A DNA stretch of 8,925 nt from Ilumatobacteraceae bacterium (GTDB lineage: Bacteria; Actinomycetota; Acidimicrobiia; Acidimicrobiales; Ilumatobacteraceae). Shown here piece after piece: positions 1 through 6,083 of the stretch. The translations under genes were made by a program, and so were the position numbers. Positions within the stretch are counted from its first letter, which is position 1; the number at the start of each line of letters is the position of its first letter. The stretch spans positions 1-8,925 of the forward strand of contig JAHRVJ010000120.1 of assembly GCA_019090765.1 (NCBI GenBank), given 5' to 3'. The notes under the pieces are model-generated. The model did no database searches and was not told the origin of the DNA. It was given only the letters and a program-made list of their open reading frames with translations.

Positions 1-638
1 AGGTTAGGGACGTTCATCCCCTTGGTGTAGTTGACGTTCGAGATGTCGGGCTGCGACTCGCCGTAGGGCCACGCCGTCACGTAACCCGACTCACTTGGAT
101 TAACCGAACCGAGGTTGAGGACTACAGCATCAACACCGGAACTCGGAACCCCACCTCGTCCAGTCACCTGGAGATCGATTCTGGAACCACCCGTGACGCG
201 GGCTCGGGGAACGCCGGTGCCATCGCGGGTGTCGAGGATTCGCTTCGGAACCAATGGAGTCAAGCCAGTCGCGGTGTGCGGATGGAAGTATCCCATCACG
301 TCGATCAGGCAGTTGGCCGAGGAACGTTCGTTGAACACGCTGATCTTGCCGTCGCTGCCGACTCCGACCACCACCATGTTGGGGATATCACGACCCGGAC
401 GAGGGTTGAGACTCGAAGATTCAGGCACGGGAATGCCCGTCGGGAAGACTCGGAAGTTGGTCGGCCCGCTTGTTCCGGTGGAAGTCACATTCACCGCTAC
501 GGCAGTGACACCGGTCGCCGGGACCCCGCCGCGCCCAGTTACTTGGACTTCGATCGTCTTTCCGGCGCCAAGGGGGGCGCGGCTGACACCAGTTCCGTTG
601 CGAGTATCGGCGATCCGGGTTGGCGACAGTGGGACGAA
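1..638 (-). repeat. Two tandem ~125-residue protein repeats (second partial)
   Basis: Repeat 1 covers residues 470-587 (positions 638-285) and repeat 2 starts near residue 596 (position 260) and runs off the edge. Aligned landmarks are RIADTRNGTG / RILDTRDGTG and QVTGRGGVPATGV / QVTGRGGVPSSGV, exactly 125 residues apart. Repeat 1 ends with LIDVMGYF. The codons for identical residues differ between copies, so the duplication is old, not a recent DNA-level event. I associate such beta-rich repeats with the C-termini of secreted Acidimicrobiia proteins and infer a surface or adhesion role. Confidence 0.8.
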
Positions 639-2045
639 CTGCCCGAGGCCACTTCCCGATCCACCACCCCCGCCAGAGCCACCACCTCCGCCGCCACCTG
701 TTCCGCCGACTCCGGGGCCAGCAGCAAGTAGCCCAAGATTCTGAATGTTGCGGCCGCTGAAGGCTTCCGAGCCGCCGCCGCCCAGCCAACCGTCGAGCAT
801 GCTGCCGAAGTAGTCGCGGTAGTCGACGTGATACTCCATCCGGTCCCATCGGTCCAGCCCAGCCAGCGTTGGGCGCTGACCGTAGAAGCCGCCCTGGACG
901 TTCTTACCAAAGACGAAATGCGGTGCCGCAGTTCCGTGGTCAGTGCCATCGTCGTCACTCCAGCTTGTTCGGCCAAACTCAGAGAACGTCATGACGGTCA
1001 CTCGCGACGCCCACGCCGGAGATAGCACCTCATAGAACCGTTTGACGGCGGCATTCAATTCCTGCATCCGTGCGGGGTGGTCACTGGCTTGAGAGGAGTG
1101 CGTATCGAACGCTCCCCAACCGCCGCTCAACACGCGGAAGCCTAAGTTCGCATTTACCAGGTGGGCCATCACTTCCATCGAAGCCCCCAGTTCATGTTCG
1201 GGGAGGTCTTGGCTGCTGGGAACAACGGGGGTCAGGATCTCGGCCACGTCCAGCTGGTCGATCATTGCCTGCCCAACCTGGCCGCGCCATGAATTGGGGT
1301 TGATGCCGCCCATCGCGCGGACCGCGTTGAACAGCCTCTCCGAGTGGGGGTCTTCGACTGCACCAAATTTGGGTTGACCAGCCGCGACCACGGTTCCGCG
1401 CCGCTGGTTCCCAATCAGGTGGAGCGGCAGCGAGTAGCCGATCTCGGCGGCAGCAAACAAGTCCTTACTACCCCCCAAGTAGCTATCGAGCCACCTGCCG
1501 ACCCAGCCTGTCGTGGGAAGCCCAGTGGGCATTCCCGACAGCCACTTGGCCATCGAGTTGAAGTGACTGAGATCAGGATCGGGGTAGCCGATACCTTCGA
1601 CAATGGCGAGCTGACCGGCATCCCAGAGACTCTTGAACTCTGTCAGCTCCGGGTTGAGACCCGTCTGACCATTCAGCGCAAGCGTGTCTCCAGCAGGAAT
1701 CGCCAGAGCTCCATGTTGCGTGTAGTAGTTGCCGTCGGTAATCGGGACGACGGTATTGAGACCATCGTTGCCGCCAAACATCCCGATCACGATCAGGACT
1801 CCGTCGTTCGCTCCTAATGGCCCGGCCGCCCATGCCGACGGATCATGTCCTGGGAGAGCGAGATCGAGCAGTGAGCTACCGGGGCCGGCCAACGCTCCTG
1901 CGCCGACACCCATGCCGACGAGTTGCAGGAACCGGCGGCGGTCGAGGCCTGCCTGGTCGGTGTCGATTGTTGACTCGTTGACGGAGAGGTGACGCAATGC
2001 GGCCTCGGTGCTGATGTCTGGGTTGCGTACAGAGTCGGGGTTCAT
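1..2045 (-). CDS. DUF1501 family Tat-exported protein with C-terminal repeats (3' end outside window)
   Basis: The frame is open for 681 codons from the ATG at 2045 to the window edge; the C-terminus is missing. Residues 35-48 (DRRRFLQLVGMGVG) form a twin-arginine signal followed by an Ala/Gly-rich hydrophobic stretch, so the protein is probably exported folded. Residues 80-440 carry DUF1501 hallmarks: GGNDGLNTVVP (91-101), SHFNSM (160-165), AFDTHSSQ (312-319), TFSEFGRT (353-360) and GTDHGTAA (367-374). As I recall, the family belongs to the alkaline phosphatase/sulfatase-like clan; the Asp/His pairs at 314/316 and 369/370 would suit metal binding, but no substrate is known. A Gly/Ser linker (443-468) leads to two tandem repeats of about 125 residues, the second cut by the edge. 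The start overlaps the DUF1800 stop as ATGA, implying translational coupling. The family call is firm; activity and location are inferred. Confidence 0.93.
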   Translation of the reverse strand, partial: MNPDSVRNPDISTEAALRHLSVNESTIDTDQAGLDRRRFLQLVGMGVGAGALAGPGSSLLDLALPGHDPSAWAAGPLGANDGVLIVIGMFGGNDGLNTVVPITDGNYYTQHGALAIPAGDTLALNGQTGLNPELTEFKSLWDAGQLAIVEGIGYPDPDLSHFNSMAKWLSGMPTGLPTTGWVGRWLDSYLGGSKDLFAAAEIGYSLPLHLIGNQRRGTVVAAGQPKFGAVEDPHSERLFNAVRAMGGINPNSWRGQVGQAMIDQLDVAEILTPVVPSSQDLPEHELGASMEVMAHLVNANLGFRVLSGGWGAFDTHSSQASDHPARMQELNAAVKRFYEVLSPAWASRVTVMTFSEFGRTSWSDDDGTDHGTAAPHFVFGKNVQGGFYGQRPTLAGLDRWDRMEYHVDYRDYFGSMLDGWLGGGGSEAFSGRNIQNLGLLAAGPGVGGTGGGGGGGSGGGGGSGSGLGQFVPLSPTRIADTRNGTGVSRAPLGAGKTIEVQVTGRGGVPATGVTAVAVNVTSTGTSGPTNFRVFPTGIPVPESSSLNPRPGRDIPNMVVVGVGSDGKISVFNERSSANCLIDVMGYFHPHTATGLTPLVPKRILDTRDGTGVPRARVTGGSRIDLQVTGRGGVPSSGVDAVVLNLGSVNPSESGYVTAWPYGESQPDISNVNYTKGMNVPN
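642..719 (-). other. Glycine/serine-rich linker in the DUF1501 protein
   Basis: Codons for residues 443-468 are almost all Gly with some Ser (GGTGGGGGGGSGGGGGSGSG). They separate the DUF1501 domain from the C-terminal repeats. On the plus strand this appears as a simple CC(A/G/T)-type low-complexity tract. It is probably a flexible spacer between two independently folding parts, and it could be length-variable between strains. Confidence 0.85.
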
Positions 2046-3472
2046 GCCATGTTCATTTCTGGTGAAAGCAGGATGAGCAACAGCATGTCGACTCGCTCCC
2101 AGACGGATGAGGCATCGGCGAATTCCAGAATCTCGTCTCGAGTTGCCGCTGGAAGAGAGATCCGCATCAAGTCGAGCATCTGATCGAGGAGATCAACGTT
2201 CGATAAGTCAGGTATGTAGGTCTGGGTTCCAGGGTCGTAAGTGTTCGCTGTGATCTCGGCTCGAGATATATCGCCACCGGCAAAGCTCAGGACTCCATCC
2301 GTCTGCCAATAGGTGCGCCCGCTAACCCAGCGGAAGCTCTGCGCTGTGTAGGCCCGGCCCTCCATTGAGCTGGCATTGATCCAGTAGCCGTTGGGCTTCC
2401 AGCCGCTCACATTGGGCGGGAAGAACGGCCGTTGGCCCATCATGTTCATCTTCCAGAGCACGTTGGGTTCTTCAGACTGAACGCCGATGGCGCAAAGCAT
2501 CGCAACTACGTACTCGACCGGTGGTCGGACCAGCCCGGCTTTTACCTCATCGGTGTAGAACCCTTCGTGGTTGAGCATCACTGACAGCCACGGTCGAATG
2601 TCGAAGTCGTTGGCGACAAGCGCGTCGCGCATCGCGTCCCGCACATCGGGCGGTGGTTGCGTATCGGTCGCGAATTCGGTCCACAGCTTGAAGGACAGGA
2701 ACTCCGCGGCGACATCGCGCGTTAGGCGACCGCGGTTGGCCACCTCAATCGCATCGTTGGGAACGATGCCGGTACTGAGCATCACGTCAATCGTCTCAGG
2801 GCCATGACCGGGCCGGTCAGACTTGTTCTGGTTGATCGTCTGGCCAAGGAACGTCTTGTCGCTACCGTCATGCCACTCGTCTCGCCACCAATAAGTGTCG
2901 CTCTCCCAATGGTCTGTATGGCCGGTCCATGCCGATGTCGAAGCTTCGACATCGGCTTCGGAGTAGTTGCCGACACCAAGGAGGAACAGCTCCATCAGTT
3001 CGCGCGCGAAGTTCTGATTCGCGGCGTCAGCGGAATTCTCGTTGTTGTCGAGGTAACGAATCATCGCGACCTGAAGCGACATCGTCTTTGCGAGATCGCG
3101 AATGTTGCCCATGCCGTCGGTGCGCCACAGATCGATTTGCTCGCGCATCAACTCCGCCAGGTCGACCTTTCCGAACTCAGTACAGAAGTGCCCGTGCCAA
3201 AAGAACGCCATCTTCTCCTGCAGTGGCTTGGGCGAGTCGTGCGCCATCTGGTTGAACCAGAAATGAGTCAACTCGGTCCCACGTTCCCAGTTCTCACTCC
3301 CCGCACCGAAAACGACCTGTTGCGGGATTTCAGGAACGTCCATGACGTTGTTGACAGCATCAGCCATCGAAGCGAGCCCAAGCAGCTCAGCGACACGATC
3401 GGGGCGATCAACAAACTCGGTCCTGCGTAGCAGATGCCTGACGTTCGATTCTGTCAACTCTGGTGCTGGCAC
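2042..3472 (-). CDS. DUF1800 family protein
   Basis: The 476-residue protein matches the DUF1800 family in length and motifs. It has an N-terminal VRHLLRRTEF (11-20), FFWHGHFCTEF (90-100), NFARELMELFLLGVGNYSEADV (154-175, typical of the family core), RPPVEYVVAML (316-326) and PPNVSGWKPNGYWINASSM (352-370), and ends with the usual LLLILLSPEMN. No signal peptide or membrane segment is visible. The start is GTG: an in-frame stop lies six codons upstream, and a GAGGGGGA Shine-Dalgarno sits 9 nt before it. Its stop overlaps the ATG of the DUF1501 gene. DUF1800 and DUF1501 genes are commonly adjacent in diverse bacteria, so the pair probably acts together. The biochemical function is unknown. An unusual 26-bp perfect palindrome lies inside the gene at 2931-2956. 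Confidence 0.93.
   Translation of the reverse strand: MPAPELTESNVRHLLRRTEFVDRPDRVAELLGLASMADAVNNVMDVPEIPQQVVFGAGSENWERGTELTHFWFNQMAHDSPKPLQEKMAFFWHGHFCTEFGKVDLAELMREQIDLWRTDGMGNIRDLAKTMSLQVAMIRYLDNNENSADAANQNFARELMELFLLGVGNYSEADVEASTSAWTGHTDHWESDTYWWRDEWHDGSDKTFLGQTINQNKSDRPGHGPETIDVMLSTGIVPNDAIEVANRGRLTRDVAAEFLSFKLWTEFATDTQPPPDVRDAMRDALVANDFDIRPWLSVMLNHEGFYTDEVKAGLVRPPVEYVVAMLCAIGVQSEEPNVLWKMNMMGQRPFFPPNVSGWKPNGYWINASSMEGRAYTAQSFRWVSGRTYWQTDGVLSFAGGDISRAEITANTYDPGTQTYIPDLSNVDLLDQMLDLMRISLPAATRDEILEFADASSVWERVDMLLLILLSPEMNMA
2931..2956. repeat. 26-bp perfect palindrome inside the DUF1800 gene
   Basis: The half-site GCCGATGTCGAAG at 2931-2943 is followed without spacer by its exact reverse complement at 2944-2956, centred on a HindIII-type AAGCTT. 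The next bases outward (T at 2930, T at 2957) no longer pair. It codes for the segment around ADVEASTSA (residues 173-181). It could be coincidence, an operator, or a cruciform/mRNA hairpin. Confidence 0.9.
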
Positions 3473-3481
3473 TCGGGATAG

Positions 3482-3489
3482 TCCCCCTC
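3482..3489 (-). promoter_or_regulatory. Shine-Dalgarno site deciding the DUF1800 GTG start
   Basis: On the minus strand GAGGGGGA lies 9 nt before the GTG at 3472. An in-frame TGA just upstream excludes a longer protein, so this site supports the GTG. The ATG at 3496-3494 upstream is out of frame and runs into a different reading frame. Confidence 0.6.
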
Positions 3490-3550
3490 ATTCATCGCGA
3501 ACCCTGACCAGTCTCCATCGGCACAACTCCCGAAAACCTTGAGCAGAAAA

Positions 3551-3608
3551 CCCAAAAAACCCCCGAATCAAACGGGAGGGGTCTGACCCCTCCCGTTTGA
3601 TTCGGGGG
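3551..3608 (-). terminator. Strong intrinsic terminator after rpmE
   Basis: Arms at 3560-3582 and 3586-3608 are perfect reverse complements (23 bp) around a 3-nt loop. Read on the minus strand the hairpin starts 7 nt after the rpmE stop codon and is followed by TTTTTTGGGTTTT, the U-rich release tract. It closes the rpmE transcript and separates it from the DUF1800-DUF1501 unit. The stem is much longer than a typical intrinsic terminator. The plus-strand side has only a weak T-run (ATTGGGTTT), so bidirectional use is doubtful. Confidence 0.92.
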
Positions 3609-3615
3609 ATTGGGT

Positions 3616-3849
3616 TTAGTCTTCTTCGGGGGTGGCGGGAGCGTTCTTACGGGCGCCGTAGCGACGGTTGAAGCGCTCGACGCGTCCACCTGAATCGACG
3701 AGCTTCTGCTTGCCGGTGAAGAACGGGTGACACTCGTTGCAAAGTTCAACAGTGAGGTCGCCGTCAACGGTCGACTTCGTCTTGAACTCGTTACCGCAGG
3801 AGCAACGTACGGTGGTGTCGCTGTAGTTGGGGTGGATGTCGGTCTTCAT
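3616..3849 (-). CDS. rpmE: Large ribosomal subunit protein bL31, zinc-binding type
   Basis: This 77-residue protein begins MKTDIHPNYSDTTVRCSCGN and contains HPFFTGKQKLVDSGGRVERF, both signatures of bL31, a small protein at the junction of the ribosomal subunits. Cys16, Cys18, Cys37 and Cys40 form the CxC...CxxC zinc-binding set, so this is the zinc-containing (C+) paralogue, not the zinc-free form induced on zinc starvation. A short acidic tail (ATPEED) follows the conserved domain. The ATG is preceded by GAAAGGAT with good spacing. The gene lies 90 bp after rho, as in many actinobacteria, and is closed by a strong hairpin terminator. Cotranscription with rho is likely; no separate promoter is obvious. 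Confidence 0.97.
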   Translation of the reverse strand: MKTDIHPNYSDTTVRCSCGNEFKTKSTVDGDLTVELCNECHPFFTGKQKLVDSGGRVERFNRRYGARKNAPATPEED

Positions 3850-3854
3850 TTTGG

Positions 3855-3868
3855 ATCCTTTCGAGGAT
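3855..3868 (-). promoter_or_regulatory. rpmE ribosome-binding site within a small inverted repeat
   Basis: On the minus strand ATCCT-CGAA-AGGAT forms a 5-bp stem with a 4-nt loop, and the 3' arm contains the Shine-Dalgarno AAAGGA for rpmE. The ATG follows 5 nt after the repeat. The ribosome-binding site is well supported; any regulatory folding is speculative because the stem is short. Confidence 0.55.
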
Positions 3869-3939
3869 GGCTGAACGGGCGGGCCGATTGCCCCCGATCG
3901 TCATCACAGATCGACCAGACACGCTACCGCCGCCCAGAC

Positions 3940-5856
3940 TTACATCGACGGCTGTTTAGCGATCTCGGCGAGGAACTCGTCGTTGGTACGGAACGTCTTG
4001 AGCCGATCAATGAGCAACTCCAAACCTGCCGCCGAACTGCCGTCGGCCGCGAGCCCCGACAACACCCTCCGCAACTTCCAAACCTGTTGCAGCTGCTTAC
4101 GATCGAAGAGCAGTTCCTCGTGACGTGTGGAGGACGCGTCGACATCGATCGCCGGATAGATGCGCCGTTCAGCGACCTTTCGGTCGAGGCGCAGCTCCAT
4201 GTTGCCGGTTCCCTTGAACTCCTCGAAGATCGCCTCATCCATCCGACTGTTCGTGTCGACTAGCGCCGTCGCGAGAATGGTCAGCGACCCGCCCTCTTCG
4301 ACGTTCCGCGCCGAACCAAAGAACTTCTTTGGTGGGTACAACGCTCCTGCATCAATACCACCCGACAGAATCTTGCCGCTGGCGGGGGCCGCCAGGTTGT
4401 ACGCCCGGCTCAAGCGGGTGATGCCGTCAAGCATGATCACAACGTCTTTGCCAGCTTCCACCATGCGGCGGGCCTTGGCGATCGTCATCTCGGCGACCCT
4501 AGTGTGCTCTTCGCTCGGTCGATCGAACGTTGAAGAAATCACTTCGCCGCGAACACTGCGACGCATGTCGGTGACCTCTTCGGGCCGCTCATCAATCAAC
4601 AACACCATGAGTTCAACTTCAGGGCTGTTCAGCTCGATCGACTTCGCGATTGTCTTCATCACCGTGGTCTTGCCAGCCTTCGGCGGCGACACGATAATGC
4701 CGCGCTGCCCCTTGCCGATCGGTGAGACGAGGTCGATGATGCGGGCGGTCATATTCGAGGGATCGCTTGGATCCTCAAGCATCAACCGCTGATCGGGGAA
4801 CAGAGCGGTCAGATCCTCAAAATGGGGTCGCTTCTTGGCCAGCTCCGGATCGCCACCGTTGACGGTATAGATCTCGAGCAAACCAGGGTTCTTCTCGTTG
4901 CGGCTGGCCGGACGGACCTTTGCCGTGAGGTGGTCGCCGCTACGGAGCCCGTACTGGCGCGTCATCCTGACGGGTATGTAGGCGTCGTCCTTGTGCGCCA
5001 AATAGCTCTTAATCCGTAGGAAGCCATAGCCCTCGTCACGGATATCGAGGTAGCCCTCTACGTCGATCGGCTCGATGCTCTGTGGCTGACCCTCGTTATC
5101 GAGCACCTCAAGGTCTTCGCCCTGTGGGCCTTCTTGGCCACCGCGTCCCTTGCGCCGACGCCTACGCCGACGGCTGCCGTCGGCACCTTGACCGTCGTTG
5201 CGATTTCCGCCACTTTGGTTATTGCGGTCGTTGTCGCGACCGCCACCTTGTCCGTCGTTGCGGTTTCGGTTGCGTCCAGTATTGCGATTGCGGGGTTGGG
5301 AGTTGCCGCCGTCGTTGTTGTTCGACTTCGACTGGGACTCGTCGGATTTCTCTCCATCGGACTGGGAGTCGTTCCGATTGCTGTTTCCTCGTCGGGCATT
5401 ACCACGCTTGGAGTCGTCACCTTGTTTGGTGTCACTCTGTTTCGAATTGCCTTGGTTGGCTTCGCCTTCTTTCGATGCCAGTTCGATTTCCCAGTCTGCG
5501 AGTGGTTCGCCGTCAGGTCCGACTGTGACGGGTGAGGCTTCAGCCGATTTCGGAGATGTCCTCGCGGACTTGCTTCCGGTCGGCTCCTTGGCAGTTGACT
5601 CATTGGGCGAATCAGCAGATGACTGATCTCTGCCGGCTGAGTTGCCGGGCTTGGCCGAATCGCCGTCTGCCGACGAAGACTTCGGCGATGAACCGCTCGC
5701 GCTGGCGGCAGGTCCGGTGGTATCAAGAATCTTGGCGATGATGTCGGCCTTCTTCAGGCGGGAACTGGCTTTAACGCCAAGCGCCTTGGACATCTCCAAG
5801 AGTGTGTCTTTGTCCTTGCTCTCAAGCATGGACTGTTCGAGTGCGGCTGCTGCCAC
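3940..5856 (-). CDS. rho: Transcription termination factor Rho
   Basis: Rho is a hexameric RNA-dependent ATPase helicase that ends transcription. I chose the GTG at 5856 (638 aa) because AAGAGAGG lies 6 nt upstream and the protein then begins VAAAALEQSMLESKDKD (V read as Met), like related Rho N-termini; an in-frame ATG at 5970 would add 38 unlikely residues. Domains: Rho_N helical domain (about 9-45), a Ser/Asn/Asp/Gly/Arg-rich disordered insert (about 50-248) with seven consecutive Arg at 229-235, a cold-shock/OB RNA-binding domain (about 266-335, YGFLR), then the ATPase core with Walker A SPPKAGKTT (390-398, Lys396), LIDERPEEV (420-428) and Walker B VVIMLDG (472-478). GALYPPKKFFGSARN and ERRIYPAID are further Rho signatures. 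The insert resembles the extended RNA-binding region of actinobacterial Rho. A leader region of about 150 nt lies upstream. Confidence 0.97.
   Translation of the reverse strand: MAAAALEQSMLESKDKDTLLEMSKALGVKASSRLKKADIIAKILDTTGPAASASGSSPKSSSADGDSAKPGNSAGRDQSSADSPNESTAKEPTGSKSARTSPKSAEASPVTVGPDGEPLADWEIELASKEGEANQGNSKQSDTKQGDDSKRGNARRGNSNRNDSQSDGEKSDESQSKSNNNDGGNSQPRNRNTGRNRNRNDGQGGGRDNDRNNQSGGNRNDGQGADGSRRRRRRRKGRGGQEGPQGEDLEVLDNEGQPQSIEPIDVEGYLDIRDEGYGFLRIKSYLAHKDDAYIPVRMTRQYGLRSGDHLTAKVRPASRNEKNPGLLEIYTVNGGDPELAKKRPHFEDLTALFPDQRLMLEDPSDPSNMTARIIDLVSPIGKGQRGIIVSPPKAGKTTVMKTIAKSIELNSPEVELMVLLIDERPEEVTDMRRSVRGEVISSTFDRPSEEHTRVAEMTIAKARRMVEAGKDVVIMLDGITRLSRAYNLAAPASGKILSGGIDAGALYPPKKFFGSARNVEEGGSLTILATALVDTNSRMDEAIFEEFKGTGNMELRLDRKVAERRIYPAIDVDASSTRHEELLFDRKQLQQVWKLRRVLSGLAADGSSAAGLELLIDRLKTFRTNDEFLAEIAKQPSM
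5184..5268 (-). repeat. Short direct repeat in the low-complexity part of rho
   Basis: Two 25-nt segments, 5184-5208 and 5244-5268, match at 22 positions and are 60 bp apart. They encode the repeated RNDGQG motif (residues around 200-204 and 220-224) in the disordered insert. The in-frame period suggests growth by small tandem duplication; copy number may vary between strains. Confidence 0.7.
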
Positions 5857-6010
5857 GATGTTCCTCTCTTCTCGCTCAGCGAATTCGTGCTGGCGAGTAT
5901 TCGAGTTACCAGGAGGAGGGGTGTGGCGCAAATCGCGCCCGACAAACTGACCCCTGGTGAGACTTCGCACACAACCGAGAACTCGGGGTGCGGCTCGGTC
6001 GAACCGAGCA
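5857..6010 (-). promoter_or_regulatory. Structured 5' leader of rho
   Basis: The region between the candidate promoter and the rho start contains several inverted repeats on the minus strand. GCTCGGT/ACCGAGC (6009-5993) makes a 7-bp hairpin with a 3-nt loop. A second CTCGGT at 5979-5974 can pair with the same ACCGAG, so two folds exclude each other. Further down, ACCAGG (5958-5953) pairs with CCTGGT (5913-5908) around a GGCGC/GCGCC hairpin, while AGGGGT (5922-5917 complement) offers an alternative partner. rho is autoregulated through its leader in E. coli; the same here is an inference from the folds. Confidence 0.45.
5863..5870 (-). promoter_or_regulatory. Shine-Dalgarno site deciding the rho GTG start
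   Basis: The minus strand reads AAGAGAGG followed by 6 nt and then the GTG at 5856. It is the best ribosome-binding site near the 5' end of the rho frame and is the main reason for rejecting the longer ATG start at 5970. Confidence 0.75.
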
Positions 6011-6016
6011 ACAGCC

Positions 6017-6046
6017 AGGATAACGGATAGATCGACCCAAGCGCAA
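6017..6046 (-). promoter_or_regulatory. Candidate promoter for rho
   Basis: On the minus strand TTGCGC (6046-6041) and TATCCT (6022-6017) are separated by 18 bp, a plausible sigma-70-type -35/-10 pair between thrC and rho. Transcription would start near 6010. It rests only on resemblance to the consensus; read-through from hom-thrC is also possible. Confidence 0.35.
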
Positions 6047-6083
6047 CGTTATCGAAAAGAGTGCGCCCGACTTCCAGGCAACG

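Noticed and set aside
115..744. Plus-strand 209-codon open frame rich in Pro and Thr
   Set aside because: It is the antisense of the Gly linker and repeats of the DUF1501 gene, whose minus-strand frame shows real family motifs. The proline-rich end is simply the complement of glycine codons.
539..976. Minus-strand 145-codon frame within the DUF1501 region
   Set aside because: It is out of frame with the continuous 681-codon DUF1501 frame, has no recognisable motif, and would require two overlapping genes on one strand.
1..2045. Possible frameshifted or broken DUF1501 gene
   Set aside because: No single listed frame seemed to cover this area at first, but reading the minus strand codon by codon from 2045 gives an uninterrupted frame. 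It simply has no stop before the window edge.
3473..3559. Promoter for the DUF1800-DUF1501 unit
   Set aside because: A promoter is expected after the terminator, but I found no convincing -35/-10 pair in these 87 bases. A TTGTGC is present but lacks a matching -10 at proper spacing.
3727..4263. Plus-strand 178-codon frame across rpmE and the end of rho
   Set aside because: It spans two well-supported minus-strand genes and their gap, with no motif of its own.
5134..5535. Plus-strand 133-codon hydrophobic frame resembling a membrane protein
   Set aside because: It is antisense to the Asn/Asp/Arg/Gln-rich insert of rho. The complements of those codons read as Val, Ile, Ala and Leu, which explains the false membrane-like composition.
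5857..5970. Longer rho start at the ATG at 5970
   Set aside because: It has no good Shine-Dalgarno, adds 38 residues unlike Rho N-termini, and would cover the structured leader. The GTG at 5856 has AAGAGAGG at ideal spacing.
6055..6079. Terminator-like hairpin after thrC on the minus strand
   Set aside because: GCCTG/CGGGC is only 5 bp with a wobble pair, and the T-run (TCTTTT) begins 4 nt after the stem. It is too weak to call as a terminator.
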